DNA of 64,000 nucleotides from positions 1 through 64,000 of the forward strand of contig WSXW01000005.1 of the NCBI GenBank assembly GCA_009773495.1. The letters run 5' to 3'. Both the position numbers and the translations under genes were made by a program. Below are positions 10,028 to 19,697 of the stretch, one piece after another. The stretch's first letter is position 1. Each line of letters starts with the position of its first letter. The notes under the pieces were generated by a model. That model was not told the DNA's origin, did no database searches, and was given only the letters and a program-made list of their open reading frames with translations. The stretch is from Bacillota bacterium (GTDB lineage Bacteria; Bacillota; UBA994).

Positions 10028-12750
10028 CAGTGGATAAGATTGATCTCTTTGGGTCTGATAAGAAGAAGGGGCAGCGCGAGCTGCCCCCGGTTGAACTAAC
10101 AAAGGAACTCCTTGATTCCGTTAGGCATATCGAGGGCTTCCCTATCGGCACAGATGAAGATATTATCAAGCTTTCCGCCCCACCATACTATACTGCTTGC
10201 CCTAACCCTTTTATAGGCGAGTTTATTAAGAAGCATGGCAAACCCTACGACCCAGAAACTGATGACTACCAGCGCGAACCCTTTGCCGCAGATGTTTCCG
10301 AAGGCAAAACAGACCCCATTTATAACGCTCATACCTATCATACAAAAGTCCCTCATAAGGCTATTATGCGCTACATACTTCACTATACAGAGCCCGGGGA
10401 TCTTGTCTACGACGGTTTCTGCGGTACTGGGATGACCGGAGTAGCTGCACAACTATGTGGTGAAAGAAAGACCGTTGAATCGCTGGGTTACAGAGTTAAA
10501 GCCGATGGGACAATCTTAGAGGAGATTAGCCAAGGAGACAAGGTAGCATGGCAGTCAATTTCGAAGTTGGGACCTAGAAAGGCCATTTTAAGTGATTTAT
10601 CACCGGCAGCATCCTTTATAACACACAATTATAATGTGATGGTAGAGCCTAATCTGTTTGAAAAAACGGCCCAAAGCATTCTCTTGGATGTAGGGAATGA
10701 ATGTGAATGGATGTACTCATCACTAAAGCCAGCATATCAGTCAAGGTCAGACGAAATGGCCGCCCGTTTGAAAGCGATGCGAAGCCTAGAAGAAGGTCGA
10801 CTTTTAATTGAGGAAAACGCAAAAATGTTCGGGATTACTGAATATGCGATCTGGAGCAATATCCTAGTCTGCCCCCAATGCAGTCAAGAAGTTAATCTCT
10901 GGCGGGTTTCTGCTGATGTGCCCAATAGCACGGTTATTGTTAAACCAGAGTGCCCATTTTGTAAAGCAGAGCTTAACAAGAAAAACTCAGACCGGGCATG
11001 GGTTTCCGTATACGACAGTGTGACCCAGGGGCACATCCGGCAGGCTCGCCAAGACCCCACTCTAATAATAATTAGAGATGGTGAAAGAAGACACCCTAAA
11101 ACTGCAGACAGTTTTGACATGGCCATGCAGGAGTTCCTTCAGGCTACCCCTACGATCTTTCCATACCCCCACAATCGTATGCCTGCTGGTGATGAATCGC
11201 GCCGAAACGACCCAGCGGGTTTCACATGTGTTCATCATTTCTTTACCCCTCGCAACCTACATGTCTTGTCAACTCTCAATGGTAGAATGAGAGATCATAA
11301 ACAACTTAGTCGAGAGCTTCTCTTCATTTTGACCTCATTTATTATAAAAACTGGAAGTAAGCTGCATAATGTAGGCTTGAAAAATGCTACTATTAACTTG
11401 GCCGGCGCTGTACCCAATACCCTCTACATGCCAGGTTTTTATGCAGAGAGGAACATTATAACCCTCGCGAGAAAAAAGCTCGGAGACGTTTCAAAAGTCC
11501 ACCGCTTACCCAAAGTTGCCGGTGCAGTCATGACCAGCACCCAATCTCTAACGAACATACACCTACCCGAGGAGTGTCTCGATTATATTTTCATCGACCC
11601 TCCCTTTGGCAGCAACCTTATGTACTCTGAATTGAACTTTCTTTGGGAGTCGTGGCTGGGGGTCACTACCAACTCAATGCAAGAAGCGATCCAAAACAAC
11701 ACTCAAAGCAAGGGCCTCAACGAATATCACAATCTAATGGAGCGTTGCTTCAGAGAATGTTATCGTGTTCTTAAGCCTAAAAGGTGGATCACTGTGGAAT
11801 TCCACAACTCTAGCGACAAGGTGTGGAATGCAATTCTCTTATCACTTCAGAGTTCGGGTTTTGTGGTCGCCGGAGTTGGTACTATTGACAAACAACAAGG
11901 TACCTATGTACAGATGACAACGGCTGGAGCAGTCAAAACCGATCTAGTAATAACAGCCTACAAGCCCTCTAAAGCCACAGAACAAGATTTCGCTGCCCTA
12001 TCTGGAACACCAGCAGGCGTCTGGCTATTCTTAAAAGAACACCTTGGTCACCTTCCTGTCACTAGTGCGAAGAAAGGAGCCCTTAAGCTCAATCCGGAAA
12101 GACAGCATTATCTACTCTATGATCGTATGATAGCATTTCACATTGAACGTGGCTGTACCGTCCCCATGAGTGCATCAGAGTTCTACTTAGGACTCAAACA
12201 ACGATTTGTAGAGCGTGATGGCATGTACTTCCTGCCTGAGCAGGCAACCGAATACGACAAGGCAAGGTCCCAAGTTCTGAAGATTGAGCAGCTCAGCATC
12301 TTCGTCACGGATGAGAAATCGGCTATACTCTGGGTAAGAAGTGAGCTAGAACAATCCTCTCAAACCTATGGAGAGTTAATGCCAAATTTCATGAGGAACG
12401 GACAACCGCAGCGTCATGAGAAGATGCCTGACTTGCAGAAGATCCTAGAGCAGAACTTCCTCAAAGACGAAGCCGGTTTCTGGCGTGTGCCTGATATTAA
12501 TCGGCAGGCCGACCTAGAGAAACTCCGGGAGAAAGACTTGCTTCGGGAGTTCGAAGAGTACAGGGACACTAAGGGTAAGATTAAGGTCTTCCGCACTGAG
12601 GCAGTACGAGCCGGCTTTAAGCTTGCTTGGGGTGCAAGAAATTATGCAACAATCGTTGCTGTGGCAAAGAAACTGCCTGAGGCCGTGCTGCAGGAGGACC
12701 AAGCGTTACTGATGTACTACGACAACGCACGAATCCGGTTAGAAGACTAA
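10024..12750 (+). CDS. pglX: BREX-3 DNA methyltransferase PglXI (N6A/N4C-type)
   Basis: 908 aa; motif I VYDGFCGTGMTG, catalytic IDPPFGSNL, zinc-ribbon-like CPQC...CPFC; follows brxC with ATGA overlap. Confidence 0.85.
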   Translation: MTVDKIDLFGSDKKKGQRELPPVELTKELLDSVRHIEGFPIGTDEDIIKLSAPPYYTACPNPFIGEFIKKHGKPYDPETDDYQREPFAADVSEGKTDPIYNAHTYHTKVPHKAIMRYILHYTEPGDLVYDGFCGTGMTGVAAQLCGERKTVESLGYRVKADGTILEEISQGDKVAWQSISKLGPRKAILSDLSPAASFITHNYNVMVEPNLFEKTAQSILLDVGNECEWMYSSLKPAYQSRSDEMAARLKAMRSLEEGRLLIEENAKMFGITEYAIWSNILVCPQCSQEVNLWRVSADVPNSTVIVKPECPFCKAELNKKNSDRAWVSVYDSVTQGHIRQARQDPTLIIIRDGERRHPKTADSFDMAMQEFLQATPTIFPYPHNRMPAGDESRRNDPAGFTCVHHFFTPRNLHVLSTLNGRMRDHKQLSRELLFILTSFIIKTGSKLHNVGLKNATINLAGAVPNTLYMPGFYAERNIITLARKKLGDVSKVHRLPKVAGAVMTSTQSLTNIHLPEECLDYIFIDPPFGSNLMYSELNFLWESWLGVTTNSMQEAIQNNTQSKGLNEYHNLMERCFRECYRVLKPKRWITVEFHNSSDKVWNAILLSLQSSGFVVAGVGTIDKQQGTYVQMTTAGAVKTDLVITAYKPSKATEQDFAALSGTPAGVWLFLKEHLGHLPVTSAKKGALKLNPERQHYLLYDRMIAFHIERGCTVPMSASEFYLGLKQRFVERDGMYFLPEQATEYDKARSQVLKIEQLSIFVTDEKSAILWVRSELEQSSQTYGELMPNFMRNGQPQRHEKMPDLQKILEQNFLKDEAGFWRVPDINRQADLEKLREKDLLREFEEYRDTKGKIKVFRTEAVRAGFKLAWGARNYATIVAVAKKLPEAVLQEDQALLMYYDNARIRLED

Positions 12751-12756
12751 AGACTA

Positions 12757-12796
12757 CGGCGCAGCAGGTATCTACACCTTCTGCGCCGAATTTTTT
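12757..12796 (+). terminator. Intrinsic-terminator-like hairpin between pglXI and brxHII
   Basis: CGGCGCAG (12757-12764) / CTGCGCCG (12781-12788) followed by AATTTTTT. Confidence 0.6.
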
Positions 12797-12802
12797 GCTG
12801 AG

Positions 12803-15565
12803 GTGATTAATGTGTACAACACTGGGGACTGGGTTTGCTACAGAGGCAAGAACACGGCTAAGGTCATAGATCGACGTAGCCTGTGGGGAGTAATAACCTA
12901 CTGTATCTATATCAGCGAAACTAAGTCCATTGAACGCGCTATGGAGGAACACCTTTCTCCGCTGTCACCGACAGCTCCTAGCCGTGATCGGATTGTTTTT
13001 TGTGCGACTGCTTCTAAGCTAGTCGAGGCCATGAGCCAGGGCGCACTGCTGTCCCCATTCCACGGATCCCTCATTCCCCTACCCCACCAAATTCAGTGCT
13101 TACAGCGCGCTCTCGGCTCTGATATGGTCAGGTTCTTGCTGGCAGATGAAGTCGGCTTAGGCAAGACTATTGAGGCCGGGCTTATAATGCGTGAGCTTAA
13201 GCTGAGAGGGTTAGTCAAGAGAGTGTTAATAGTTGCCCCCAAGGGGTTAACTGAGCAGTGGCAGGAAGAAATGCGCAGCAAGTTTGGCGAGGAGTTCAGC
13301 CTGATTCTGCCCAGCGCGTTTTCTGCGCTGCGTCGAGCTGCGGGGAAGATTAATATTTGGCAAAGTGCAGACCAGGTCATTTGTCCTTTAGACTCTGTAA
13401 AGCCAATTGATACCCGCAAGGGCTGGACTGCTGATCAACTGGAAACATATAATCGTGAGCGCTTTGAGGACCTGGTGACCGCTGGGTGGGATCTGGTTAT
13501 AGTTGACGAGGCCCACCGCATAGGCGGTAGCACTAGTGAGGTAGCCCGCTACAAGCTTGGGCATGCACTATCTGATGCAGCGCCTTACTTGTTGCTACTG
13601 TCTGCTACTCCGCATCAAGGCAAGACCGACTCGTTTTGGCGGCTAATCTCTTTATTAGATAAACAAGCTTTCCCAGATGCGAGTTCTGTAACGCGATCCA
13701 GGGTTGCTCCTTACATAGTTCGCACTGAGAAGCGCCTGGCTATCGATACCCAAGGTAAGCCACTCTTCAAAAAGCGACATACGCAATTGGCGACAGTGCC
13801 GTGGGGAACTCCATTGCATGGGGAACTCTATGCGCGAGTTACAGAGTACGTACGCAAAGGATATAACCTAGCCATGCGTGAAAAGCGTAATTACATCGGC
13901 TTCTTAATGGTGCTGATGCAGCGGCTGGTAACCAGCAGTACCCCGGCGATTATCCGCGCGCTTGAGAAACGCCTAGCTGTCCTTGAACTAGACCCCTCGG
14001 AGCAGGCATTTACTGCACCTGCCTGGTGGGAGTGTGATGGCGAGGACATGCTTGACCTAATTGATGCTCACCAAGAGCAGGCCATGCAAGATGAAAAAGC
14101 CCAAGTAGAAGATTTGTTAACGCTAGCACGCAGAGCAGCTCAGGCTTCGCCTGATGGGAAGGCTTTGGCTATGCTAGACATTATTAGATCTCTCGAGGTT
14201 ATTGAAAATAACCCCGAGCTTAAAGTGCTTGTCTTTACAGAATTCATACCCACTCAACAGATGCTAGAGCAGTTCTTAAAGGATCGTGGCATCTCTGTGG
14301 TTACACTTAATGGCAGCATGGATATTGACGAGCGCAAACAAGTGCAGGATGCCTTCCGTAGCAATACACGCGTGTTGGTATCGACAGATGCGGGCGGTGA
14401 AGGTCTCAATCTGCAGTTTTGCCATGTGGTGTTCAACTACGACTTGCCGTGGAACCCGATGCGTATTGAGCAGCGCATTGGCCGTGTGGACCGCATTAGG
14501 CAAAGTGAAGATGTACGCGCCTACAATCTCATTATTGATGAAGAGGTGGAGAAGCGATTACGGCAGGTACTTGAGGATAAGCTGCAAGCCATTCTGGCAG
14601 AGTTCGGTATAGATAAGACTAGCGACGTTCTCGACTCTGGCGAGGCCATCGCGGATTTTGATAGGCTCTTTGTAGATATGATTGTGAACCCAGAGAAGGC
14701 CGAGTACGAACTAGAGAGGTTGCTGGCTGAGTTTAGGCTACAGGCAGCTCAAGCAGCTGCAGCTAAAAAGGAACTATACGCAAGCGAGCCACTTTCACCT
14801 GCCCTGGCACAGCAAGTAGCAGAAAGCCCTATCCCCTACTGGGTAGAGCAAATGACCAAGAGTTTTTTGACTGCGGAGGGTGCGCATATCAGGTATGTTG
14901 GTGAGAGCAGCTACGAGGTCATATGGCCGGGTGAAACAACCGTAGAGAAAGTTAGTTTTAGAGAAACTACTGAGGCTAGTGGTGTTGCTTCTTTGGAGCA
15001 CCCCCGTATTCGCGCACTATTAGATAGGCTCTCCCCTGTAGTGCCTGGAGTGCCGTTACCCTTGCTGGAACTCACTACCCTCGGACTTGAGTTATCGGGC
15101 GTGTGGGGTTTGTGGAAGCTGACTCTAAAGAGTGGAGATTCGAGTATAGTTAGGATTGCTGCGGTGTTCAGACATGATGATGGAAGAGTACTGCGATCAT
15201 CGGCTGCACGAATATGGGAGTACATCACTGAAGGAGGGCCTATAATAGTAGCGCCTACAAATGAGTACTTATCCGATGCTCTATACGAGGACTTAGACAG
15301 CCTTGCACAGGCTGTAGCAGAGGACCTCTACAAGGATATGTCTAATGCTTATATAGAACGCCTCGAAAGAGAGCAGCGAAAGATGGAGTATGCTTTTGCG
15401 AGGCGTGAAGAAGCCACTAGTAGGCATGGACTTCCGCAGGTCCGAGCTTTTAGGCTTCGGGAGCTTAGCAAGAAAAAGGCGAAGTGGGTGGATGAGCTCG
15501 AGCCACGCAAACGCCCTGTGCCCGAGCTCACCCCAATACTGATATGCAAGGTGGTGGCACGGTGA
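12803..15565 (+). CDS. brxHII: BREX-3 SNF2/DEAD-like helicase BrxHII
   Basis: 920 aa; LLADEVGLGKTIEAGLIMRE, IVDEAHRIG, LLLSATPHQGK, QRIGRVDRIRQ; GTG start in ORF track, another in-frame GTG at 12812. Confidence 0.87.
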   Translation: MINVYNTGDWVCYRGKNTAKVIDRRSLWGVITYCIYISETKSIERAMEEHLSPLSPTAPSRDRIVFCATASKLVEAMSQGALLSPFHGSLIPLPHQIQCLQRALGSDMVRFLLADEVGLGKTIEAGLIMRELKLRGLVKRVLIVAPKGLTEQWQEEMRSKFGEEFSLILPSAFSALRRAAGKINIWQSADQVICPLDSVKPIDTRKGWTADQLETYNRERFEDLVTAGWDLVIVDEAHRIGGSTSEVARYKLGHALSDAAPYLLLLSATPHQGKTDSFWRLISLLDKQAFPDASSVTRSRVAPYIVRTEKRLAIDTQGKPLFKKRHTQLATVPWGTPLHGELYARVTEYVRKGYNLAMREKRNYIGFLMVLMQRLVTSSTPAIIRALEKRLAVLELDPSEQAFTAPAWWECDGEDMLDLIDAHQEQAMQDEKAQVEDLLTLARRAAQASPDGKALAMLDIIRSLEVIENNPELKVLVFTEFIPTQQMLEQFLKDRGISVVTLNGSMDIDERKQVQDAFRSNTRVLVSTDAGGEGLNLQFCHVVFNYDLPWNPMRIEQRIGRVDRIRQSEDVRAYNLIIDEEVEKRLRQVLEDKLQAILAEFGIDKTSDVLDSGEAIADFDRLFVDMIVNPEKAEYELERLLAEFRLQAAQAAAAKKELYASEPLSPALAQQVAESPIPYWVEQMTKSFLTAEGAHIRYVGESSYEVIWPGETTVEKVSFRETTEASGVASLEHPRIRALLDRLSPVVPGVPLPLLELTTLGLELSGVWGLWKLTLKSGDSSIVRIAAVFRHDDGRVLRSSAARIWEYITEGGPIIVAPTNEYLSDALYEDLDSLAQAVAEDLYKDMSNAYIERLEREQRKMEYAFARREEATSRHGLPQVRAFRLRELSKKKAKWVDELEPRKRPVPELTPILICKVVAR

Positions 15566-17472
15566 GCAGCTGGAAAGAGTTCTTAATGACCAAACTGCCT
15601 ACGGACACACAACTTATAATCCTTATTGACCCTGAGTCACTATTCCTTGACGCGATACCGTTAGCGCAAGAGAGCGGATATGATGTGCACCAGCACTTAT
15701 CTCTCATGGCACTCACCCGCTTCTTTGAGGGCTGGAAGGCTAACAAGCCAAGAACTATCCTCTACGTTGGGGCAGACTCTAAAGCAACTGTATCGTACCA
15801 CATAAGGCAGGCTGCCAAAGAGTTGACTCTCACCTGGGAGCTCCTCTTCCCAAATCTACATAAAGACTCACTCCGCGTCTTAGAGCGAGACTACCTACCT
15901 GTGCTGTGGGCTAAGCGGCTCCCTGCGCGGCCACTCACAACGGAGCAGAGTATGCAGCACATACTAGACGTGGTTTTTACTTGTAGGCTGAGGGACTTAA
16001 ACTCGCTACCGCACTTTATAGCATACGCAATACGCCTGCATTATCGGGGGTTAAGAATGCCCTTGTCCTATGCTCAGGCCATTGTTCGATCGATTGATCA
16101 CCCTGATGTTTTAGCCTTTGCCCCGCTTGAGCCCCTCCTCACCTCGACCAATACTTTCATGAACCTACTGCAAGATGAGTGGGCGCATTATGTCCACGCC
16201 CTTGCTAAGGGAGAGGCGGGTGGCCGTATACCCTTTGCCTATGAAGATGTAAGGGTTTACATGGATAACCTGTTCCAAGAAGGTTTTCTTGACCCGGTTG
16301 AATGGCACGTGCGAGAGACTATCCCGGCGTGGGTAAAGCCAGGTTTGAAGATGCAAGGAAATGAAGATGACAGCGAACGCCTAATGGCACTTATAGACAG
16401 GTTGCAAGAGTCGTGTCCCTCGTCAGCCAAACCCTTTTCAGACTGGAGTCACTTTATGAGGACTTATTCTGAGACGCTCCAACAGTACTATGCGCACAGC
16501 CGCGAACCAGAGGTACGCCAACGGGTTGACATCGTGCGTAAAACTGTACGTAAAAGGTTTAAAGAATGGGTGTTGTCTTCATACTCAGCACAGCAAACGA
16601 GGGCTGTCGGCACTCAGCCATATATGGTGAACCATATTCCCCTCTTTATGAAACGGTATCATGCAGAGAGCGGTAAGAAGCTAGCCTTGGTTGTTCTTGA
16701 TTGCATGAGCTGGGACGCATGGGCAATTATTCGAGATTACTTAAATTGTTCCATGAAGTCTTTAGAAATGACCGAAACATCTGTTTTAGCTCAGGTACCC
16801 AGCATCACCAGTGTGTCAAGGCAAGCTATCTTTGCCGGTACACCCCCTAAGAATTTTGCTAAGAGCATTGGCTCAACATCAGGAGAAGGCAAGCTGTGGC
16901 GTATCTTTTGGGAAACTAACAATCCTCAAGTAGCCGCTTCATATAGTGGCTATTTCCGGGGTGCAAACACTGATGAGCTAGGCACTCTTAGTTCCGAGCT
17001 AAATAATGACATACTGGGGCTAGTAGTAGGAATGATTGATGAGACCGTACACGGTAGTGCCATGGGCATAGCCGCTGCACACTCTGGGTTGACCGTGTGG
17101 CTTAATTCGGGTTGGCTAAAGAGCTTGCTGAACCTACTAATTGACAACGACTTCGAGGTGCTCCTAACAAGTGATCATGGCTATGTTGAAGCTATTGGCC
17201 AAGGCTCCCCATCGCAGGGTGCTCTAGTTACAAAACGTGGCGAAAGGGTTAGAATATATGACAGCCTGACGTTTTGTGAACAGGCTAGAAATCAGTTCAC
17301 CGAGTCGCTCATTTGGAAGAATGGCGGCATGCCCGAAGGCTACTTCTGCTTAATCGCAGATGATGACAAGGCCTTCATGCCGTATGGTGAGCTCGCGGTA
17401 GTCCACGGCGGGATCTCTCCCGAGGAGTTAATTGTTCCATTTGTACACATCAGGAGGAAACAACTTGAGTAA
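15544..17472 (+). CDS. pglZ: BREX-3 PglZ alkaline-phosphatase-superfamily protein
   Basis: 642 aa; KLALVVLDCMSWDAW and LLTSDHGYVEA metal-binding motifs, position in operon. Confidence 0.85.
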   Translation: MQGGGTVSSWKEFLMTKLPTDTQLIILIDPESLFLDAIPLAQESGYDVHQHLSLMALTRFFEGWKANKPRTILYVGADSKATVSYHIRQAAKELTLTWELLFPNLHKDSLRVLERDYLPVLWAKRLPARPLTTEQSMQHILDVVFTCRLRDLNSLPHFIAYAIRLHYRGLRMPLSYAQAIVRSIDHPDVLAFAPLEPLLTSTNTFMNLLQDEWAHYVHALAKGEAGGRIPFAYEDVRVYMDNLFQEGFLDPVEWHVRETIPAWVKPGLKMQGNEDDSERLMALIDRLQESCPSSAKPFSDWSHFMRTYSETLQQYYAHSREPEVRQRVDIVRKTVRKRFKEWVLSSYSAQQTRAVGTQPYMVNHIPLFMKRYHAESGKKLALVVLDCMSWDAWAIIRDYLNCSMKSLEMTETSVLAQVPSITSVSRQAIFAGTPPKNFAKSIGSTSGEGKLWRIFWETNNPQVAASYSGYFRGANTDELGTLSSELNNDILGLVVGMIDETVHGSAMGIAAAHSGLTVWLNSGWLKSLLNLLIDNDFEVLLTSDHGYVEAIGQGSPSQGALVTKRGERVRIYDSLTFCEQARNQFTESLIWKNGGMPEGYFCLIADDDKAFMPYGELAVVHGGISPEELIVPFVHIRRKQLE

Positions 17473-18187
17473 GCAGATAGGTTTTGATAGATTCATTAAG
17501 CTACAATGGGCAGAAGACTTGGCGTGGAGGATGAGAGAGACTAAGGATGAGGTAAGTCTTAAGCGCATTATTGCGGAAGACATCCTCAGTAAGGAGCTAC
17601 CAACACAAGAAACACGACGTAAGACCTCTATTGTGTTACTCAAGGCATTTTACCGAATTCCACCTCAACATGAAAGACTGAGGAATGAAGCACTCGAGCT
17701 GTTGCCGCAAGTAGGCGTTAACGAAGCAAAAGCCCTCTATTGGGGGCTAATGCTGTTGGCCTTCCCCATCTTCACAGACACGGCAAGGCATATAGGTCAG
17801 CTCTTTTCTTTACAGAGCGATGCCTCTGCTGCCTTAGTACAACGTCGCGTGATTGAGACCTGGGGGCAACGGGGCTCTCTGCATTCCACCCTCAACAAGG
17901 TCGTGAAGACCATGGCTGAATGGGGCTGCATTGACTTGACAGACCATAAGAAAGTGCTCGTACCCAAAGCCCCCACCCCCCTTGGTAAACCCGCTTCGTT
18001 GTGGCTTACTAGAGTAGCGCTCACAGTATCAGAAACACCCCTGGTGCCAGTAGATCAAGCATTACGACCATCGATCTGTTTTCCATTTACAATGGACATC
18101 CATGCTCAGGACTTTAGCGATGGGGAGTTTTTGTTGCAGAGGATGGATGGACGGACGGAGTATGTGGGGTTAAGGCACAGGCTCTAG
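17432..18187 (+). CDS. brxA: BrxA-like (DUF1819) protein; likely true start near 17466 (TTGAGTAAGCAG)
   Basis: IGFDRFIKLQWAEDLAWRMRE... RRKTSIVLLKAFYRIPPQHERLRNEALELL; last gene of BREX-3 gene order. AGGAGG at 17452-17457 precedes the TTG. Confidence 0.7.
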   Translation: MFHLYTSGGNNLSKQIGFDRFIKLQWAEDLAWRMRETKDEVSLKRIIAEDILSKELPTQETRRKTSIVLLKAFYRIPPQHERLRNEALELLPQVGVNEAKALYWGLMLLAFPIFTDTARHIGQLFSLQSDASAALVQRRVIETWGQRGSLHSTLNKVVKTMAEWGCIDLTDHKKVLVPKAPTPLGKPASLWLTRVALTVSETPLVPVDQALRPSICFPFTMDIHAQDFSDGEFLLQRMDGRTEYVGLRHRL

Positions 18188-18304
18188 AAATCATTCTGTA
18201 CACAGCCCATCATAGCAAGTGTAGAGCATCATGCAGCCTATCGTTATGGCGCTAGACATCTCTATACACTGCTTTGTAGTTATTCATTCACTGGGGGTGA
18301 TGAA

Positions 18305-18940
18305 ATGGCCGTATCCATTCCCGTACGGAGAATTCTGTCCTTCTACAAGAAAAGGGACACAAAAGAGTACCATGGCCAATACCTCTGTAAAAGTCGTGCA
18401 TTCCGAGCCAGCTTCATCAAGTGTACCTTCCGACATGTGAATTTCAAGGGTTCAATAATGACCAGTTGTAGTTTCAAAGACAGTTCATTTATCGGCTGTG
18501 ACTTCTGGGGTACAAACTTCCGAAGAAGCAGCTTCAGAAACGCTCGATTCAGGAATTGCGTGTTTGTTGGGACATTACTAAATGGATGCAACTTCGGTGG
18601 AGCCACCTTTGATAACTGCACATTTGTAAATACTAACCTTAATGCTGCCAAGGGTATTTCAATCAGCAACACTGTGTCACTGCTCTATTCATACCCATCA
18701 CCTATCGTCAGCGATCAGTTGGCCCGTGTATTGGCAGAACTATCTGCCCTGCCCTACCTTCTAAGGTATCGACTACTTCACTTGAGCACGCAGAAGTACA
18801 ATATGCTCAACCTCGCACTTCTACTTAGTGCCCACTCTGAAGGCTTTCTCATAGAGCAGCTGCCGCGTTTGTCGTGGGGGGCAAAGACATGTACGTTCGG
18901 GGCAATACTGGACAAACTTGGCAGGATACGCCAAGTGTAG
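18305..18940 (+). CDS. Pentapeptide-repeat protein
   Basis: Tandem A(D/N)LXX-like repeats: ASFIKCTFRHVNFKGSIMTSCSFKDSSFIGCDFWGTNFRRSSFRNARFRNCVF...GCNFGGATFDNCTFVNTNL. Confidence 0.75.
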   Translation: MAVSIPVRRILSFYKKRDTKEYHGQYLCKSRAFRASFIKCTFRHVNFKGSIMTSCSFKDSSFIGCDFWGTNFRRSSFRNARFRNCVFVGTLLNGCNFGGATFDNCTFVNTNLNAAKGISISNTVSLLYSYPSPIVSDQLARVLAELSALPYLLRYRLLHLSTQKYNMLNLALLLSAHSEGFLIEQLPRLSWGAKTCTFGAILDKLGRIRQV

Positions 18941-18946
18941 TATAAT
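18918..18946 (+). promoter_or_regulatory. Sigma-A-type promoter
   Basis: TTGGCA (18918-18923) - 17 nt - TATAAT (18941-18946). Confidence 0.65.
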
Positions 18947-19038
18947 GGTTTCGCCCCGCCTCACACAGTCGAGAGACTGTGAAGCTAATGGTTTAACGGG
19001 GGCATACTGTAATAGCTGGCATTCGGGAGGTGATGTGG

Positions 19039-19140
19039 ATGGTAGGAGAAGTGTCAACCGTGCTTGGCTTCATAGCTTGGACCGTAGTGAAGCTTGTCAC
19101 TTATTGTTGCCATCACCCTCGATTGTTTGAGGTTGACTAA
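19039..19140 (+). CDS. Candidate 33-aa hydrophobic peptide, not in ORF track
   Basis: MVGEVSTVLGFIAWTVVKLVTYCCHHPRLFEVD*; preceded by GGGAGGTGAT with ATG 4 nt after the SD; lies between a consensus promoter and a terminator. Confidence 0.45.
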   Translation: MVGEVSTVLGFIAWTVVKLVTYCCHHPRLFEVD

Positions 19141-19226
19141 TGTCAACGCGATGCTAACACCCATGCTGGGTGTAGTATTTTAGAGGGTTTAAGAGTGTGT
19201 ACTTACCCGTCTCCGATTCAACAAGA

Positions 19227-19260
19227 ACAAGCCACCGCAAAAAGCGGTGGCTTGTCTGTT
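19227..19260 (+). terminator. Rho-independent terminator-like hairpin
   Basis: ACAAGCCACCGC / AAAAA / GCGGTGGCTTGT, 12-bp perfect stem. Confidence 0.65.
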
Positions 19261-19266
19261 GCTATC

Positions 19267-19599
19267 TTAGTACTCCCGTACGCGGAGAGCTCTATACACA
19301 CGCATGTGTCTAGGCGTATACAAACTCTTACATGTAAGCGAGGCTAAGTGCTTTCTCTTGTAGCTACGTAGGGCCAATTTTGCTTGTGTCTCAGTCGCTA
19401 ACCCGTTGTCCACCAAGGTCTTGACAACTGCCCTCACATACATTGGTTTGAGCTCAGCAGTGTTAGGCAGGGTGATGAAAGACTGACTATCTGGATCTTG
19501 AAACACCAAATGTGTACCTGAGCTAGTCTTAGTCTCAACAAAGCCGGCCTTCAGCAACACACCCCGTACAGATGACAACGGAACTGCTCTCTCCATCAC
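19267..19599 (-). CDS. HicA-like (YcfA fold) mRNA interferase homologue
   Basis: 110 aa; VRGVLLKAGFVETKTSSGTHLVFQDPDSQSFITLP resembles the HicA dsRBD-like fold (GF...GSHxxF); no HicB-like ORF adjacent. Confidence 0.45.
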   Translation of the reverse strand: MMERAVPLSSVRGVLLKAGFVETKTSSGTHLVFQDPDSQSFITLPNTAELKPMYVRAVVKTLVDNGLATETQAKLALRSYKRKHLASLTCKSLYTPRHMRVYRALRVREY

Positions 19600-19697
19600 T
19601 GCATCACACCTCCTTTTCGAAGATTAGCGATTGTTCACTCTGAGTATACGCTAAATGGCCAGCCATTGAATAGGTGGGAGGGCTGCTGCATCGTGCC

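Noticed and set aside
18231-18440. 69-aa ORF overlapping the start of the pentapeptide-repeat gene
   Set aside because: Different frame from the clear pentapeptide repeats and no SD.
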